A stretch of 6,229 nt of DNA. It comes from Candidatus Avimonoglobus intestinipullorum (GTDB lineage: Bacteria; Bacillota; Clostridia; UBA1381). The first letter of the stretch is position 1. Each line of letters opens with the position of its first letter. The stretch is from contig DVND01000027.1 in assembly GCA_018714645.1 (NCBI GenBank), positions 1 to 6,229 of the forward strand, written 5' to 3'. The translations under genes were made by a program, and so were the position numbers. Below are positions 1-6,229 of this stretch, in pieces. The notes beneath the pieces were generated by a model. It ran no database searches. It saw nothing but the letters and a program-made list of their open reading frames with translations, and had not been told where the DNA came from.

Positions 1-289
1 CCTCCCGGTTGGGAACCGGATGGCCCGTCACAATGGATTCCATCCCCTCTTCGACATTCTCCCACACACAGCCCCATTCATCTTGAAAAGAACCGACATG
101 GTAGCTGGGTGGTATGAAGGTTTCCGGATGCTGCAAATCCGGGATTTTATCGCGGAAATCCGGGAATCCCCGCACCACTCTTGCGAGCTCCTCCCCATAC
201 CGCAGCCACGCCGCAGGCAGCACGGACAGCTCCACCGGGATTCTTTCAGGATACGCATAGGTAATCGCCTTTAATAACAATTCTTCCAT
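1..289 (-). CDS. Uroporphyrinogen-decarboxylase-like (URO-D superfamily) protein, N-terminal part
   Basis: The gene is cut by the left window edge; 96 codons are visible, starting MEELLLKAITYAYPERIPVE. The strongest clue is the segment around residues 63-92, with DEWGCVW at 70-76 and GHPVP at 90-94. This pattern is typical of the URO-D-like proteins that are abundant in anaerobic Clostridia and related to corrinoid-dependent methyltransferases (MtaA/CmuA type). These are often not true haem-pathway HemE enzymes. True decarboxylase or methyl transfer activity cannot be decided, because the catalytic barrel lies outside the window. The ATG start is supported by AGGAGG six bases upstream and by a near-consensus promoter. 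A terminator separates it from lacZ upstream, so it appears to be its own transcription unit. No signal peptide is seen; it is probably cytoplasmic. The family call is fairly secure, the substrate unknown. Confidence 0.8.
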   Translation of the reverse strand, partial: MEELLLKAITYAYPERIPVELSVLPAAWLRYGEELARVVRGFPDFRDKIPDLQHPETFIPPSYHVGSFQDEWGCVWENVEEGMESIVTGHPVPNRE

Positions 290-295
290 GGGACG

Positions 296-301
296 CCTCC
301 T
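296..301 (-). promoter_or_regulatory. Ribosome binding site of the URO-D-like gene
   Basis: Perfect AGGAGG on the minus strand, six bases before the ATG at 289-287. It fixes this start for the edge-truncated gene. Confidence 0.85.
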
Positions 302-319
302 AATGCATCATTTCTTTCT

Positions 320-347
320 ATTATATCATCTCTGTCTGCCGCGTCAA
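320..347 (-). promoter_or_regulatory. Sigma-A-type promoter of the URO-D-like gene
   Basis: On the minus strand, TTGACG (347-342) and a perfect TATAAT (325-320) are separated by 16 bases. This is close to the housekeeping consensus. The predicted transcript would start near position 313 and give a leader of roughly 24 bases carrying the AGGAGG site. It lies just downstream of the lacZ terminator, so the gene is probably transcribed independently of lacZ. Confidence 0.8.
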
Positions 348-355
348 GCATCAAA

Positions 356-390
356 CATAAAAAAGAAGCCCTTAGGGCTTCTTTTTTATG
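356..390 (-). terminator. Rho-independent terminator of lacZ
   Basis: A perfect inverted repeat with 16-bp arms (356-371 and 375-390) and a 3-base loop. The GC core GAAGCCC/GGGCTTC is flanked by six A on one side and six T on the other, so it has a U tract in either direction. The lacZ stop codon TAA (388-386) lies inside the stem. It is placed to end lacZ transcription before the promoter of the URO-D-like gene. Because it is symmetric it could also stop plus-strand transcripts, but no plus-strand gene is seen to its left. Confidence 0.92.
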
Positions 391-3300
391 TTGTAACCAC
401 CTCGTACAAACCTGCGCCGCTGGTTTCCTGGCAGTTATATGGGATAAACCGCACGGTAAATTGCTCCTCCTGCGGCTTTATCTGATATTGCTCCAGCGTT
501 GCGGGCCCGCAGCTGCCGCTGCCGACACCGGATACCTTGTAATCCACATTGAATACCACGGCATCCAGCCGCTCCAGTTCATTCGTATGCTGCGCCGCAT
601 ACATATTTTCATCGGTATAGTGGCGGGCGCTGAAATTGAGCGGCGTTTGGGCCGTGACGAACACCCCCGCACCCTGCGCATTGTGCAGCGCCACCCAGCG
701 GATCCCGCCGCGGTTCCCGTTTTCCTGGGGATAGATATGGTTTTCAAACAGTTCGTCTACGCCGGCGCTGTATTGGGCAACCGTCGCACCCGATTGTTTG
801 TCCGGGTAATTGTCCATCGGCCCATACCCATACCATTCCACCCTTTCAAATCCGGCCGGGAGCCGCATCTGCAGCCCGATTTTCGGCAAATTGGGCAAAT
901 CCATTCCCAATTTGGGCTGCCCCGGCTGCTCCGCCGTAGTCAATTCGATGCCCCCGTCAGCATGGATTTTATAGGTGTACTGCACCCGGAACGCCGGCAT
1001 AAACGACGATGCCGCCAATACCGCTTCCACTTTGATTGTCACGTAGGCGTCCGCCGCTTCCGCCACCGATACAGAGCGTATGAACTGTTCCAGATGGTCC
1101 AAACCGGCTTCCTTCCACTTCTGCACAAACGGCACATCATTGTCTGTATAAGCCCAGAAGGTGTTCAGCTTCGGCCCCTGCTCCAACAGCTGCACGCCAT
1201 TGTAAACATAACTGTCAATCGTTCCCGACTTTTTGCCAAATACAATTTGGAATCCGGCCCCTTCTATCAGGATATCCCGGCTGTCCTCCGTCATCTGCAG
1301 CGTCCCCGCCGCCGGCGCCATCGGGAGCAGTGCCGCAGGCGCTGTCAGCGCCACCTGTGCATACGCCGTCTCATGCCCCGCCGCTGCCCATTTTGTACTG
1401 TTCTTCAGGCAGAAGCGCACGTTTAAGAAATATTCGCGCCCGGCCTGCAGCGCGCTGTGAAATGGGATCTGAATATCTTCAGACTGGTGCGCCTCTGTAT
1501 GGAACCCGTCCAGCATGCCGCTCTCAATGACAGCCCCATTTTCCAGCAAAGACCAGAAACAGCACAAATGGGACAAATCCAAAAAATCATATTTGTTCGT
1601 GATCGTAATCCATCCGTTTTGCACGTCTTTCCCGTGCACCAGCACCGGCTGGATCACCTTTTTGTAGTGCAGCAGCCCGGAATGCGGCGCGCGGTCCGGC
1701 GTACACAGGCCATCGCAGCAAAAATGATTGTCGTGGAGCCATTCGCCATAGTCTCCGCCATAGCGAAAGACCTGGTTCCCGTTTTCGTCAAATTCCCGCA
1801 TGCCGTGGTCTGCCCATTCCCAAATGCAGCCCCCAATCAAGCGGTCATATTTATAGTATAGGTCTTGATAATCCTCAAGCGAGCCCGGCCCATTGCCCAT
1901 GGCATGGGAATATTCACACTGGAAAAACGGCCTGGGGTCGTTTTCCCGCCGGCCCACCTCTTCACAGAATTGGCAGTCTGCGTACATCCGCGAGAAAATA
2001 TCCACATAGTCCGCTTCCCCTGCACTCTCATAGTGGATCGGGCGGGTGTTATCATAGCCGCGGATCCATTTTGCCATCGCCCGATGGTTGCAGCCGTCGC
2101 CGGATTCGTTCCCCAACGACCAGATAATGACAGATGGATGGTTTTTGTCCCGCTTCACCATCCGCTCCGCCCGGTCAACATAGAGCGCCTCCCAGGCCGG
2201 ATCGTCCGAAATGTATTCCCATCTTCCAACGTCACAGAACCCATGGGTCTCAATATCCGTCTCGTCAATGACATATAGCCCGTATTCGTCGCACAGTTCC
2301 AGCCATTTTGGGTCATTGGGATAGTGGGACGTCCGCACGGTATTGATATTATGCTGCTTCATCAGCCGGATATCCCGCACCATGTCGTCATAAGAGACCG
2401 CATAGCCCTTGTCCGGATCCGTGTCATGCCGGTTAACGCCCTTGAGCTTTACCTGCTTCCCGTTCACCAGCAGCATCGCGTCCCGGATTTCCACCTGCCG
2501 GAACCCGACTTTTGTATTGTAAAACGCCCATTCCCGGCTTCCGTCCGTCAAATATGCCACCAAATCATATAAATACGGCGTTTCTGCCGTCCATTGCCGC
2601 GGCGCTTTGATCTCTGCAGTAAATTCCACAGTTTCCGCCAGCGGCTTTTCCGCTGCAAATACCGTCCTGGCGCCATCCATCAGTTTGACGCATACCGCCA
2701 CAGCCCCGTCCGCACGGCTTGCCTGCACCCGCACCGCCAGCTTTGCATCCCGGTAATCCGCGTCAAACGCCGTATTCACGGCGATATCCTTTAAATCCGT
2801 CTCATCCTGCGCAACCAGATACACCTCTCTGAAAATCCCGTTGAATTTCCACATATCCTGGGCTTCCATGTAGAAGGAATAGCACCAGCGGTACACCTGC
2901 ACCGCCAGCAGGTTTTCCCCCTCCTGCACAAAGTCCGTGATGTCAAACTCAGACGGAAGGTGCGTCCCCTGGCTGAACCCAACCTCTTTGCCGTTCACCC
3001 ACAGGTGAAACGCGCTGCAAACGCCGCCGAACACAATATGTATCCGCTTATCCCCCCATTCCTTCGGGATGAAAAATGGCTGGCGGTAACAGCCCACGGC
3101 ATTCTCATAGGGCACAGTTGGCGGATCCACCGGGAACGGATAGCGCACATTCAGATAGTTTTTATATCCGTATCCATGGGCCTGCCAGCAGCCCGGTACG
3201 GGAATCCCGTCCCAGTCGCAGTCCTCGTATTCGGGCGCCTCGAAGCCCTCGGGCGCGTCCATGGCCGTATCGCAGTACTGAAATTTCCACATCCCGTTCA

Positions 3301-3442
3301 ACAGGCGGAACTGCTCCGACCGTCCCCGGAATCCGCTCCGCGCCGCTTCTTCGCTCCCATAAGGCACCATTGTTGCATGGGCGTCCATCCGGTTCCGGTG
3401 CATCACCTGCATGTTTTGCCAATCCGGCAATTTTTTTTCCAT
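386..3442 (-). CDS. lacZ: Beta-galactosidase, glycoside hydrolase family 2 (LacZ type)
   Basis: Hydrolyses terminal beta-D-galactosides such as lactose. At about 1018 aa it matches the full-length LacZ family. Domain order is an N-terminal jelly roll (to about 215), an immunoglobulin-like domain, the GH2 TIM barrel (about 325-600) and a C-terminal beta-galactosidase small-chain-type domain. Visible motifs are GVNRHD at 335-340, the acid/base glutamate in GNES (E446), the nucleophile in CEYSHAMGN (E510), and QDMW near 197. The position matching E. coli W999 is Cys (about 978, in SCGP), as in many non-enteric homologues. There is no signal peptide, so it acts in the cytoplasm on imported sugar. 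I chose the second in-frame ATG (3442-3440): GGAGGG lies six bases upstream of it but directly abuts the first ATG (3448-3446). It is divergent from an AraC-type regulator; no permease gene is adjacent. Another beta-galactoside could be the natural substrate. Confidence 0.95.
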   Translation of the reverse strand: MEKKLPDWQNMQVMHRNRMDAHATMVPYGSEEAARSGFRGRSEQFRLLNGMWKFQYCDTAMDAPEGFEAPEYEDCDWDGIPVPGCWQAHGYGYKNYLNVRYPFPVDPPTVPYENAVGCYRQPFFIPKEWGDKRIHIVFGGVCSAFHLWVNGKEVGFSQGTHLPSEFDITDFVQEGENLLAVQVYRWCYSFYMEAQDMWKFNGIFREVYLVAQDETDLKDIAVNTAFDADYRDAKLAVRVQASRADGAVAVCVKLMDGARTVFAAEKPLAETVEFTAEIKAPRQWTAETPYLYDLVAYLTDGSREWAFYNTKVGFRQVEIRDAMLLVNGKQVKLKGVNRHDTDPDKGYAVSYDDMVRDIRLMKQHNINTVRTSHYPNDPKWLELCDEYGLYVIDETDIETHGFCDVGRWEYISDDPAWEALYVDRAERMVKRDKNHPSVIIWSLGNESGDGCNHRAMAKWIRGYDNTRPIHYESAGEADYVDIFSRMYADCQFCEEVGRRENDPRPFFQCEYSHAMGNGPGSLEDYQDLYYKYDRLIGGCIWEWADHGMREFDENGNQVFRYGGDYGEWLHDNHFCCDGLCTPDRAPHSGLLHYKKVIQPVLVHGKDVQNGWITITNKYDFLDLSHLCCFWSLLENGAVIESGMLDGFHTEAHQSEDIQIPFHSALQAGREYFLNVRFCLKNSTKWAAAGHETAYAQVALTAPAALLPMAPAAGTLQMTEDSRDILIEGAGFQIVFGKKSGTIDSYVYNGVQLLEQGPKLNTFWAYTDNDVPFVQKWKEAGLDHLEQFIRSVSVAEAADAYVTIKVEAVLAASSFMPAFRVQYTYKIHADGGIELTTAEQPGQPKLGMDLPNLPKIGLQMRLPAGFERVEWYGYGPMDNYPDKQSGATVAQYSAGVDELFENHIYPQENGNRGGIRWVALHNAQGAGVFVTAQTPLNFSARHYTDENMYAAQHTNELERLDAVVFNVDYKVSGVGSGSCGPATLEQYQIKPQEEQFTVRFIPYNCQETSGAGLYEVVTT

Positions 3443-3448
3443 GTACAT

Positions 3449-3454
3449 CCCTCC
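3449..3454 (-). promoter_or_regulatory. Ribosome binding site deciding the lacZ start
   Basis: GGAGGG on the minus strand. It touches the upstream ATG (3448-3446), which is too close for initiation, but sits six bases from the ATG at 3442-3440. The shorter protein start is therefore preferred. Confidence 0.75.
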
Positions 3455-3464
3455 AATTTTTAAC

Positions 3465-3493
3465 TTGACTTTCCAATTTCATTATATTAGTAT
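3465..3493 (+). promoter_or_regulatory. Candidate promoter of the AraC-family regulator
   Basis: TTGACT (3465-3470), a 17-base spacer, then TAGTAT (3488-3493; four of six consensus bases). Transcription would start near 3500 and leave a leader of about 70 bases. The span overlaps the lacZ -10 box and start region on the opposite strand, so the two promoters would compete for polymerase. AT-richness of the gap makes chance -10 matches common, so the -10 assignment is tentative. Confidence 0.45.
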
Positions 3494-3509
3494 ATTATCA
3501 TGAGATATA
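3481..3509 (-). promoter_or_regulatory. Probable lacZ promoter with weak -35
   Basis: A perfect TATAAT -10 box on the minus strand (3486-3481) would give a start near 3474 and a leader of about 32 bases. At 17-base spacing the -35 hexamer is TATATC (3509-3504), a poor match to TTGACA. A good -10 with a poor -35 fits a promoter that needs an activator, and the divergent AraC-type regulator is the natural candidate. The -35 hexamer falls inside the 8-bp palindrome GATATATC (3504-3511). No experimental support is available. Confidence 0.55.
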
Positions 3510-3556
3510 TCCAGAATCAATAACAACATATTCACATTTTATATCAATATATTTGC

Positions 3557-3563
3557 AAAGGGG
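3557..3563 (+). promoter_or_regulatory. Ribosome binding site of the AraC-family gene
   Basis: AAAGGGG, seven bases before the ATG at 3571. It favours this start over the in-frame TTG at 3553, which lies upstream of the site. Confidence 0.65.
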
Positions 3564-3570
3564 CACTTCC

Positions 3571-4377
3571 ATGTACAATGATTATATCTTCCCGATTTTA
3601 TCCGAAAAAGACCTGCGCCTGCCCTTCTTCGTGGCGACTGTTGGCATGCAGGAGCACCAGACCCAAATCAACCGTCCCCACGGCATCGAACACCACCAGC
3701 TGCTGATCACCAAAACCGGCGTGGGGACGGCGGCGTTATCCGGCGGGACGGTATCCCTCTCCCCCGCCTCCATCCTCTACTATCCGCCAGGCACCCCTCA
3801 TCTCTACACACCCGAAACCACGCCCTGGGAAACGCTTTGGATCACCTTTGGCGGGGACGGCGTCTTTTCCGTTTTGGGCACAGAAGGCGGGATATACAAA
3901 ACAAATAACCTCCCGGAAATCGAAGCCCTCCACAGGGATATCTGCCGCTTAAACAGTGCGCTGAATTGGCAGGAGCAGGCTTCTGTCCTGCTGTATCAGC
4001 TGCTGCTGTGCGTAAAAAGCGAAATCGATTACGGGAAATCCGGTGCGCTGGAACAACGGCTGCGCCCCTCCATTGACTACATGAAACGGCATCTGGCATC
4101 AGAAATCGAATTGTCTGACCTGGCAGCCTGCTGCAACATTTCCCGCGCCCATTACTGCCGCCTGTTTAAACTTGCTTACGGCCAGCGCCCCTTTGAACTG
4201 CTTTTGCGCCTGCGGCTGCAAAAAGCAAAGACGCTCCTGCTGTCCGCACCCGGCAAGGATATTGCGGAGGTAGCGCTGGAATGCGGCTTTCACAGCGTCA
4301 GCTATTTTATCCAGCTGTTTAAAAAAGAGGCCCATAAAACGCCCAGCGCCTTCCGCCAATTCCATCTGGGGAAATAA
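3571..4377 (+). CDS. AraC-family transcriptional regulator
   Basis: A 268-residue DNA-binding regulator with the usual AraC layout. The N-terminal part (about 15-100) is a cupin-like effector-binding barrel, with the characteristic SPASILYYPPGTPHLY segment at 64-79. The C-terminal part (about 165-266) holds two helix-turn-helix motifs. The first is around LSDLAACCNISRAHYCRLFK (181-200); the second runs about 229-251 and contains the family signature IAEVALECGFHSVSYFIQLF. The ATG at 3571 has AAAGGGG seven bases upstream; an in-frame TTG at 3553 would overlap that site and is less likely. It is divergent from lacZ across an AT-rich gap, which is the classic arrangement for a local sugar-responsive activator. 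I infer that it binds a galactoside or derived sugar and controls lacZ. The effector cannot be read from sequence, and repression or autoregulation is also possible. Confidence 0.93.
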   Translation: MYNDYIFPILSEKDLRLPFFVATVGMQEHQTQINRPHGIEHHQLLITKTGVGTAALSGGTVSLSPASILYYPPGTPHLYTPETTPWETLWITFGGDGVFSVLGTEGGIYKTNNLPEIEALHRDICRLNSALNWQEQASVLLYQLLLCVKSEIDYGKSGALEQRLRPSIDYMKRHLASEIELSDLAACCNISRAHYCRLFKLAYGQRPFELLLRLRLQKAKTLLLSAPGKDIAEVALECGFHSVSYFIQLFKKEAHKTPSAFRQFHLGK

Positions 4378-4404
4378 AAAAAGAGCATACGCTCTTTTTT
4401 ATTT
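4372..4404. terminator. Bidirectional terminator between araC-type gene and pfp
   Basis: An inverted repeat with GAGC/GCTC core (4383-4386 and 4391-4394), a four-base ATAC loop and long A/T flanks (about 14-15 bases per arm with one unpaired A). It provides a U tract for transcripts from either side. The stop codons of both convergent genes (TAA at 4375-4377 on plus and 4401-4399 on minus) lie inside the arms, so the two coding regions are only 21 bases apart. It probably ends both transcripts. The GC core is short, so strength may depend on the A/U pairing. Confidence 0.85.
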
Positions 4405-5607
4405 CCGATAAAGATGCACAGGCAGCCCATCCCGGAACTGCACGTCCACCTCGCCCTGGATCAGCGGCGTCAAATAGTCCAGCATTGCCGCCGTCACATC
4501 ATGCCGCCCGTCAATGTATTCCGGCGGCACTGTTTTTTCCCTGTTTGCAATTTGCCCGACCGGCGCGCTGACAATCCGGATCTCATAGGGCTTCTGCGAA
4601 ACGCGCGCAAACGCCATCATTTTCCCGGTCTCCCCGGAAGCCGCGGCGCGTGCGCCGGCCCGCCCGATTGCAAAGGCCTCTTCGACGTCTGTTTTGGAGC
4701 GCAAATGCCCCGCGCAGCGCTGGGGCACATTCAATTCAATGCTCCGCACTTTACAGCCGATTTCGTTTGCGACCAGATGCTCCAAAACCTTGCCCGCGCC
4801 GCTGAGCATCTTGTGCCCAAAGGCATCCAGCGCCGCAGATGCGCTGTCGCAGATGAACTGTCCCGCCTCGTCCCGGATGCCTTCCGAAACCGCAACCACC
4901 ACATTATGTATGCCCTTTTCGAATTGTTCCCGTATATCCCGGACAAACGCCGTCCTTGAAAAAACCACCTCCGGCAGGTAAATCAGGTGCGGCGCGGCAT
5001 TGTCCGCATTTCGCCCAAGCGCCGCAGCCGCAGTGAGCCAGCCCGCATGCCTGCCCATAATTTCAACAATTGTGACCGATTTCAGAAAATATACTCGCGC
5101 ATCCTGGGCAATTTCAGAAACAGTGGTGGCGATGTATTTTGCGGCGCTGCCGAACCCCGGCGTATGGTCCGTAAATTCCAGATCATTGTCGATGGTTTTG
5201 GGTACCCCAATGATCGCAATATCAATATGCTTCCGCTCTGCATACATGGCCAGTTTGCTGACCGTATCCATAGAATCATTGCCGCCGATATAGATAAAAT
5301 ACCCAATATTATATGCGGCAAAAACCTGAAAAATCCGTTCATAGACGGCGGGATCCTCGTCTGCCTCCGGCAGCTTGTTCCGGCAGGAACCCAAGTATGC
5401 GGCGGGCGTTTGCTTTAAAAGCTCCAGATCCAGCCCGCCGATGTCCTCTATTTGTTCATTCAGGACGCCCTCGATACCATGTACCGCACCATAAACCGTT
5501 CCCACATTGCCGCTTTGCAACCCGCCGGCAATAACCCCGGCCAGGCTTGCATTGATTGCGGTGGTCGGCCCGCCCGACTGCGCCGCCAGTAAATTTTTCA
5601 CTTCCAC
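4399..5607 (-). CDS. pfp: Pyrophosphate-type 6-phosphofructokinase
   Basis: Phosphorylates fructose 6-phosphate to the 1,6-bisphosphate in glycolysis; the sequence predicts PPi rather than ATP as phosphoryl donor. The 402-residue product begins MEVKNLLAAQSGGPTTAINA, containing the N-terminal GGPT nucleotide/PPi loop. GGNDS at 108-112 has Asp where ATP enzymes have the second Gly of GGDGS. PKTIDND at 136-142 has Lys where ATP enzymes have PGTIDND. Both substitutions are known markers of PPi-dependent enzymes. MGRHAGW (184-190) is the fructose-6-phosphate-binding motif. The start is a GTG with GAGGAGG six bases upstream; an upstream in-frame ATG would overlap the preceding gene by about 90 bases and add a non-conserved extension. 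It is cytoplasmic and is the second gene of an operon with the cysteine hydrolase. The usual clade motif is GGDDS, so Asn at 110 is a variation; an ATP-using exception cannot be excluded. Confidence 0.93.
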   Translation of the reverse strand: MEVKNLLAAQSGGPTTAINASLAGVIAGGLQSGNVGTVYGAVHGIEGVLNEQIEDIGGLDLELLKQTPAAYLGSCRNKLPEADEDPAVYERIFQVFAAYNIGYFIYIGGNDSMDTVSKLAMYAERKHIDIAIIGVPKTIDNDLEFTDHTPGFGSAAKYIATTVSEIAQDARVYFLKSVTIVEIMGRHAGWLTAAAALGRNADNAAPHLIYLPEVVFSRTAFVRDIREQFEKGIHNVVVAVSEGIRDEAGQFICDSASAALDAFGHKMLSGAGKVLEHLVANEIGCKVRSIELNVPQRCAGHLRSKTDVEEAFAIGRAGARAAASGETGKMMAFARVSQKPYEIRIVSAPVGQIANREKTVPPEYIDGRHDVTAAMLDYLTPLIQGEVDVQFRDGLPVHLYRK

Positions 5608-5613
5608 CCTGTG

Positions 5614-5620
5614 CCTCCTC
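5614..5620 (-). promoter_or_regulatory. pfp ribosome binding site overlapping upstream stop codon
   Basis: GAGGAGG on the minus strand, six bases before the GTG at 5607-5605. Its first two bases lie within the TGA stop (5621-5619) of the hydrolase gene. It decides the GTG start and suggests that translation of the two genes is coupled. Confidence 0.85.
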
Positions 5621-6155
5621 AATTGTTTTTTCTGTTCAAAACGCGTATATACAGCCCTTCCAGCACATCGAACGTCTTCTCGCACAAATCCCTGTCCGGC
5701 CCAGCCGTGCATGCCGCATCAACGATAAGCTCCGCCTCAGGCAGGGCGGCCTTCGCCAGCACCGCATTGGACAGGACGCAGACATTTGTAATCACGCCCA
5801 CAAATTCAACCTGATCATAACCTGTTTGTTTCAGATATTCCGCCAGCTCCAGGCTGCCAAAAGTTTTCTTTTCAAACGCCTTCGCAGCGCGGCCAAGATA
5901 AGCGCCTGCTTTTCCGTAAAGCTTCCATCCGTCCGTATCCTTAATACAATGGGCAACCGGCAGATCGCGCCCTTCCCGCGTCTGCAGATAGGCGCGGTCG
6001 TGTGTATCAAACGTAAAAACCACATCCCCGCCCTGTTCCAGATATTGCTCAATTTTCCTGCAGAGCGCCTGCTCAACAGCGCCTGCGTCGTCAAAACCCA
6101 AGCTGCCGTCCACAAAGTCATTTTGATAATCCACCACAATCAGACATTTTTTCAT
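5619..6155 (-). CDS. Nicotinamidase-like cysteine hydrolase (isochorismatase superfamily)
   Basis: Probably deamidates nicotinamide to nicotinate for NAD salvage, in the cytoplasm. The 178-residue product has the family's catalytic triad: D9 in VVDYQNDF, a Lys in the FEKKTFGS segment (K97 most likely) and C126 in GVITNVCV. Metal-ligand positions of true nicotinamidases also appear present, as D50 and H52 in FDTHD and H69 in AHCI. This favours nicotinamidase over isochorismatase or other amidohydrolases, though related substrates are possible. The ATG at 6155-6153 gives the conserved KKCLIVVD start. AAAGGAG lies upstream with a rather long 11-base gap. An upstream in-frame ATG at 6191 lies at the predicted -10 box and is not credible. 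It is the first gene of an operon with pfp: 11 bases separate its stop from the pfp start. Confidence 0.88.
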   Translation of the reverse strand: MKKCLIVVDYQNDFVDGSLGFDDAGAVEQALCRKIEQYLEQGGDVVFTFDTHDRAYLQTREGRDLPVAHCIKDTDGWKLYGKAGAYLGRAAKAFEKKTFGSLELAEYLKQTGYDQVEFVGVITNVCVLSNAVLAKAALPEAELIVDAACTAGPDRDLCEKTFDVLEGLYIRVLNRKNN

Positions 6156-6186
6156 CCTGTTCTCAACTCCTTTAACCCTAATATCT

Positions 6187-6215
6187 ATCATACCCTATTT
6201 CGCCGTTTTTGTAAA
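6187..6215 (-). promoter_or_regulatory. Promoter of the hydrolase-pfp operon
   Basis: On the minus strand TTTACA (6215-6210) and TATGAT (6192-6187) are spaced by exactly 17 bases, each matching the sigma-A consensus at five of six positions. The transcript would start near 6180, about 25 bases before the ATG, and would carry the AAAGGAG site at 6173-6167. No operator-like repeat is obvious around it. Confidence 0.75.
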
Positions 6216-6229
6216 GTTTTTGCCATAAT

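Noticed and set aside
20..274. Plus-strand 84-codon open frame at the left edge
   Set aside because: It is antisense to the URO-D-like gene, which has a promoter, a ribosome binding site and family motifs.
461..1426. A 321-codon plus-strand open frame opposite the 3' part of lacZ
   Set aside because: It lies wholly inside a well-supported lacZ on the other strand. Its translation is rich in Arg, His and Pro without recognisable motifs, as expected from an antisense shadow of GC-rich codons.
3553..3570. TTG start for the AraC-family regulator
   Set aside because: It would place the AAAGGGG site inside the coding region and lacks its own ribosome binding site; the ATG at 3571 is well spaced.
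4414..4959. A 181-codon plus-strand open frame opposite pfp
   Set aside because: It is antisense to conserved phosphofructokinase sequence. It has no recognisable domain and a composition typical of a shadow frame.
5608..5712. A 35-residue N-terminal extension of the phosphofructokinase from an upstream ATG
   Set aside because: It would overlap the hydrolase coding region and is unlike any family N-terminus. A strong GAGGAGG sits correctly before the GTG at 5607.
6156..6191. A 12-residue N-terminal extension of the cysteine hydrolase
   Set aside because: The upstream ATG coincides with the predicted -10 box, and the extension would translate through the ribosome binding site. The family normally begins just before the catalytic Asp.

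Overview
The window looks like ordinary chromosome from an anaerobic Clostridia-type Firmicute, probably a gut commensal. This is an inference from several signs: strong AGGAGG-type ribosome binding sites, consensus-like sigma-A promoters in AT-rich gaps between moderately GC-rich genes, short U-tailed hairpin terminators, a pyrophosphate-type phosphofructokinase, and protein sequences that read like clostridial homologues. There are no rRNA, tRNA, CRISPR or mobile-element signals. No gene-free gap exceeds about 130 bases.

Layout from left to right. (1) At the left edge, on the minus strand, is the N-terminal 96 codons of a uroporphyrinogen-decarboxylase-like (URO-D superfamily) protein, with a clear promoter and ribosome binding site. 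(2) A perfect 16-bp-stem terminator separates it from a complete minus-strand GH2 beta-galactosidase (about 1018 aa) with both catalytic glutamates. (3) Divergent to lacZ is a plus-strand AraC-family regulator (268 aa). The AT-rich gap of about 130 bp between them holds overlapping divergent promoter candidates, so this regulator is the obvious candidate controller of lacZ. (4) A bidirectional terminator sits between araC and the convergent pfp. (5) A minus-strand two-gene operon reads from the right edge: a nicotinamidase-like cysteine hydrolase (178 aa), then a PPi-type phosphofructokinase (402 aa, GTG start). The hydrolase stop codon overlaps the phosphofructokinase ribosome binding site.

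Functionally, the regulator/lacZ pair is a minimal inducible galactoside-hydrolysis module without its own transporter. LacZ has no signal peptide, so the substrate must be imported by something encoded elsewhere. The released hexoses enter glycolysis, where the neighbouring phosphofructokinase acts. The hydrolase probably feeds nicotinamide into NAD salvage. I found no undescribed system. The points most worth a second look are the overlapping divergent promoters, the stop codons buried in terminator stems, the GGNDS variant in the phosphofructokinase, and the hydrolase-phosphofructokinase coupling.
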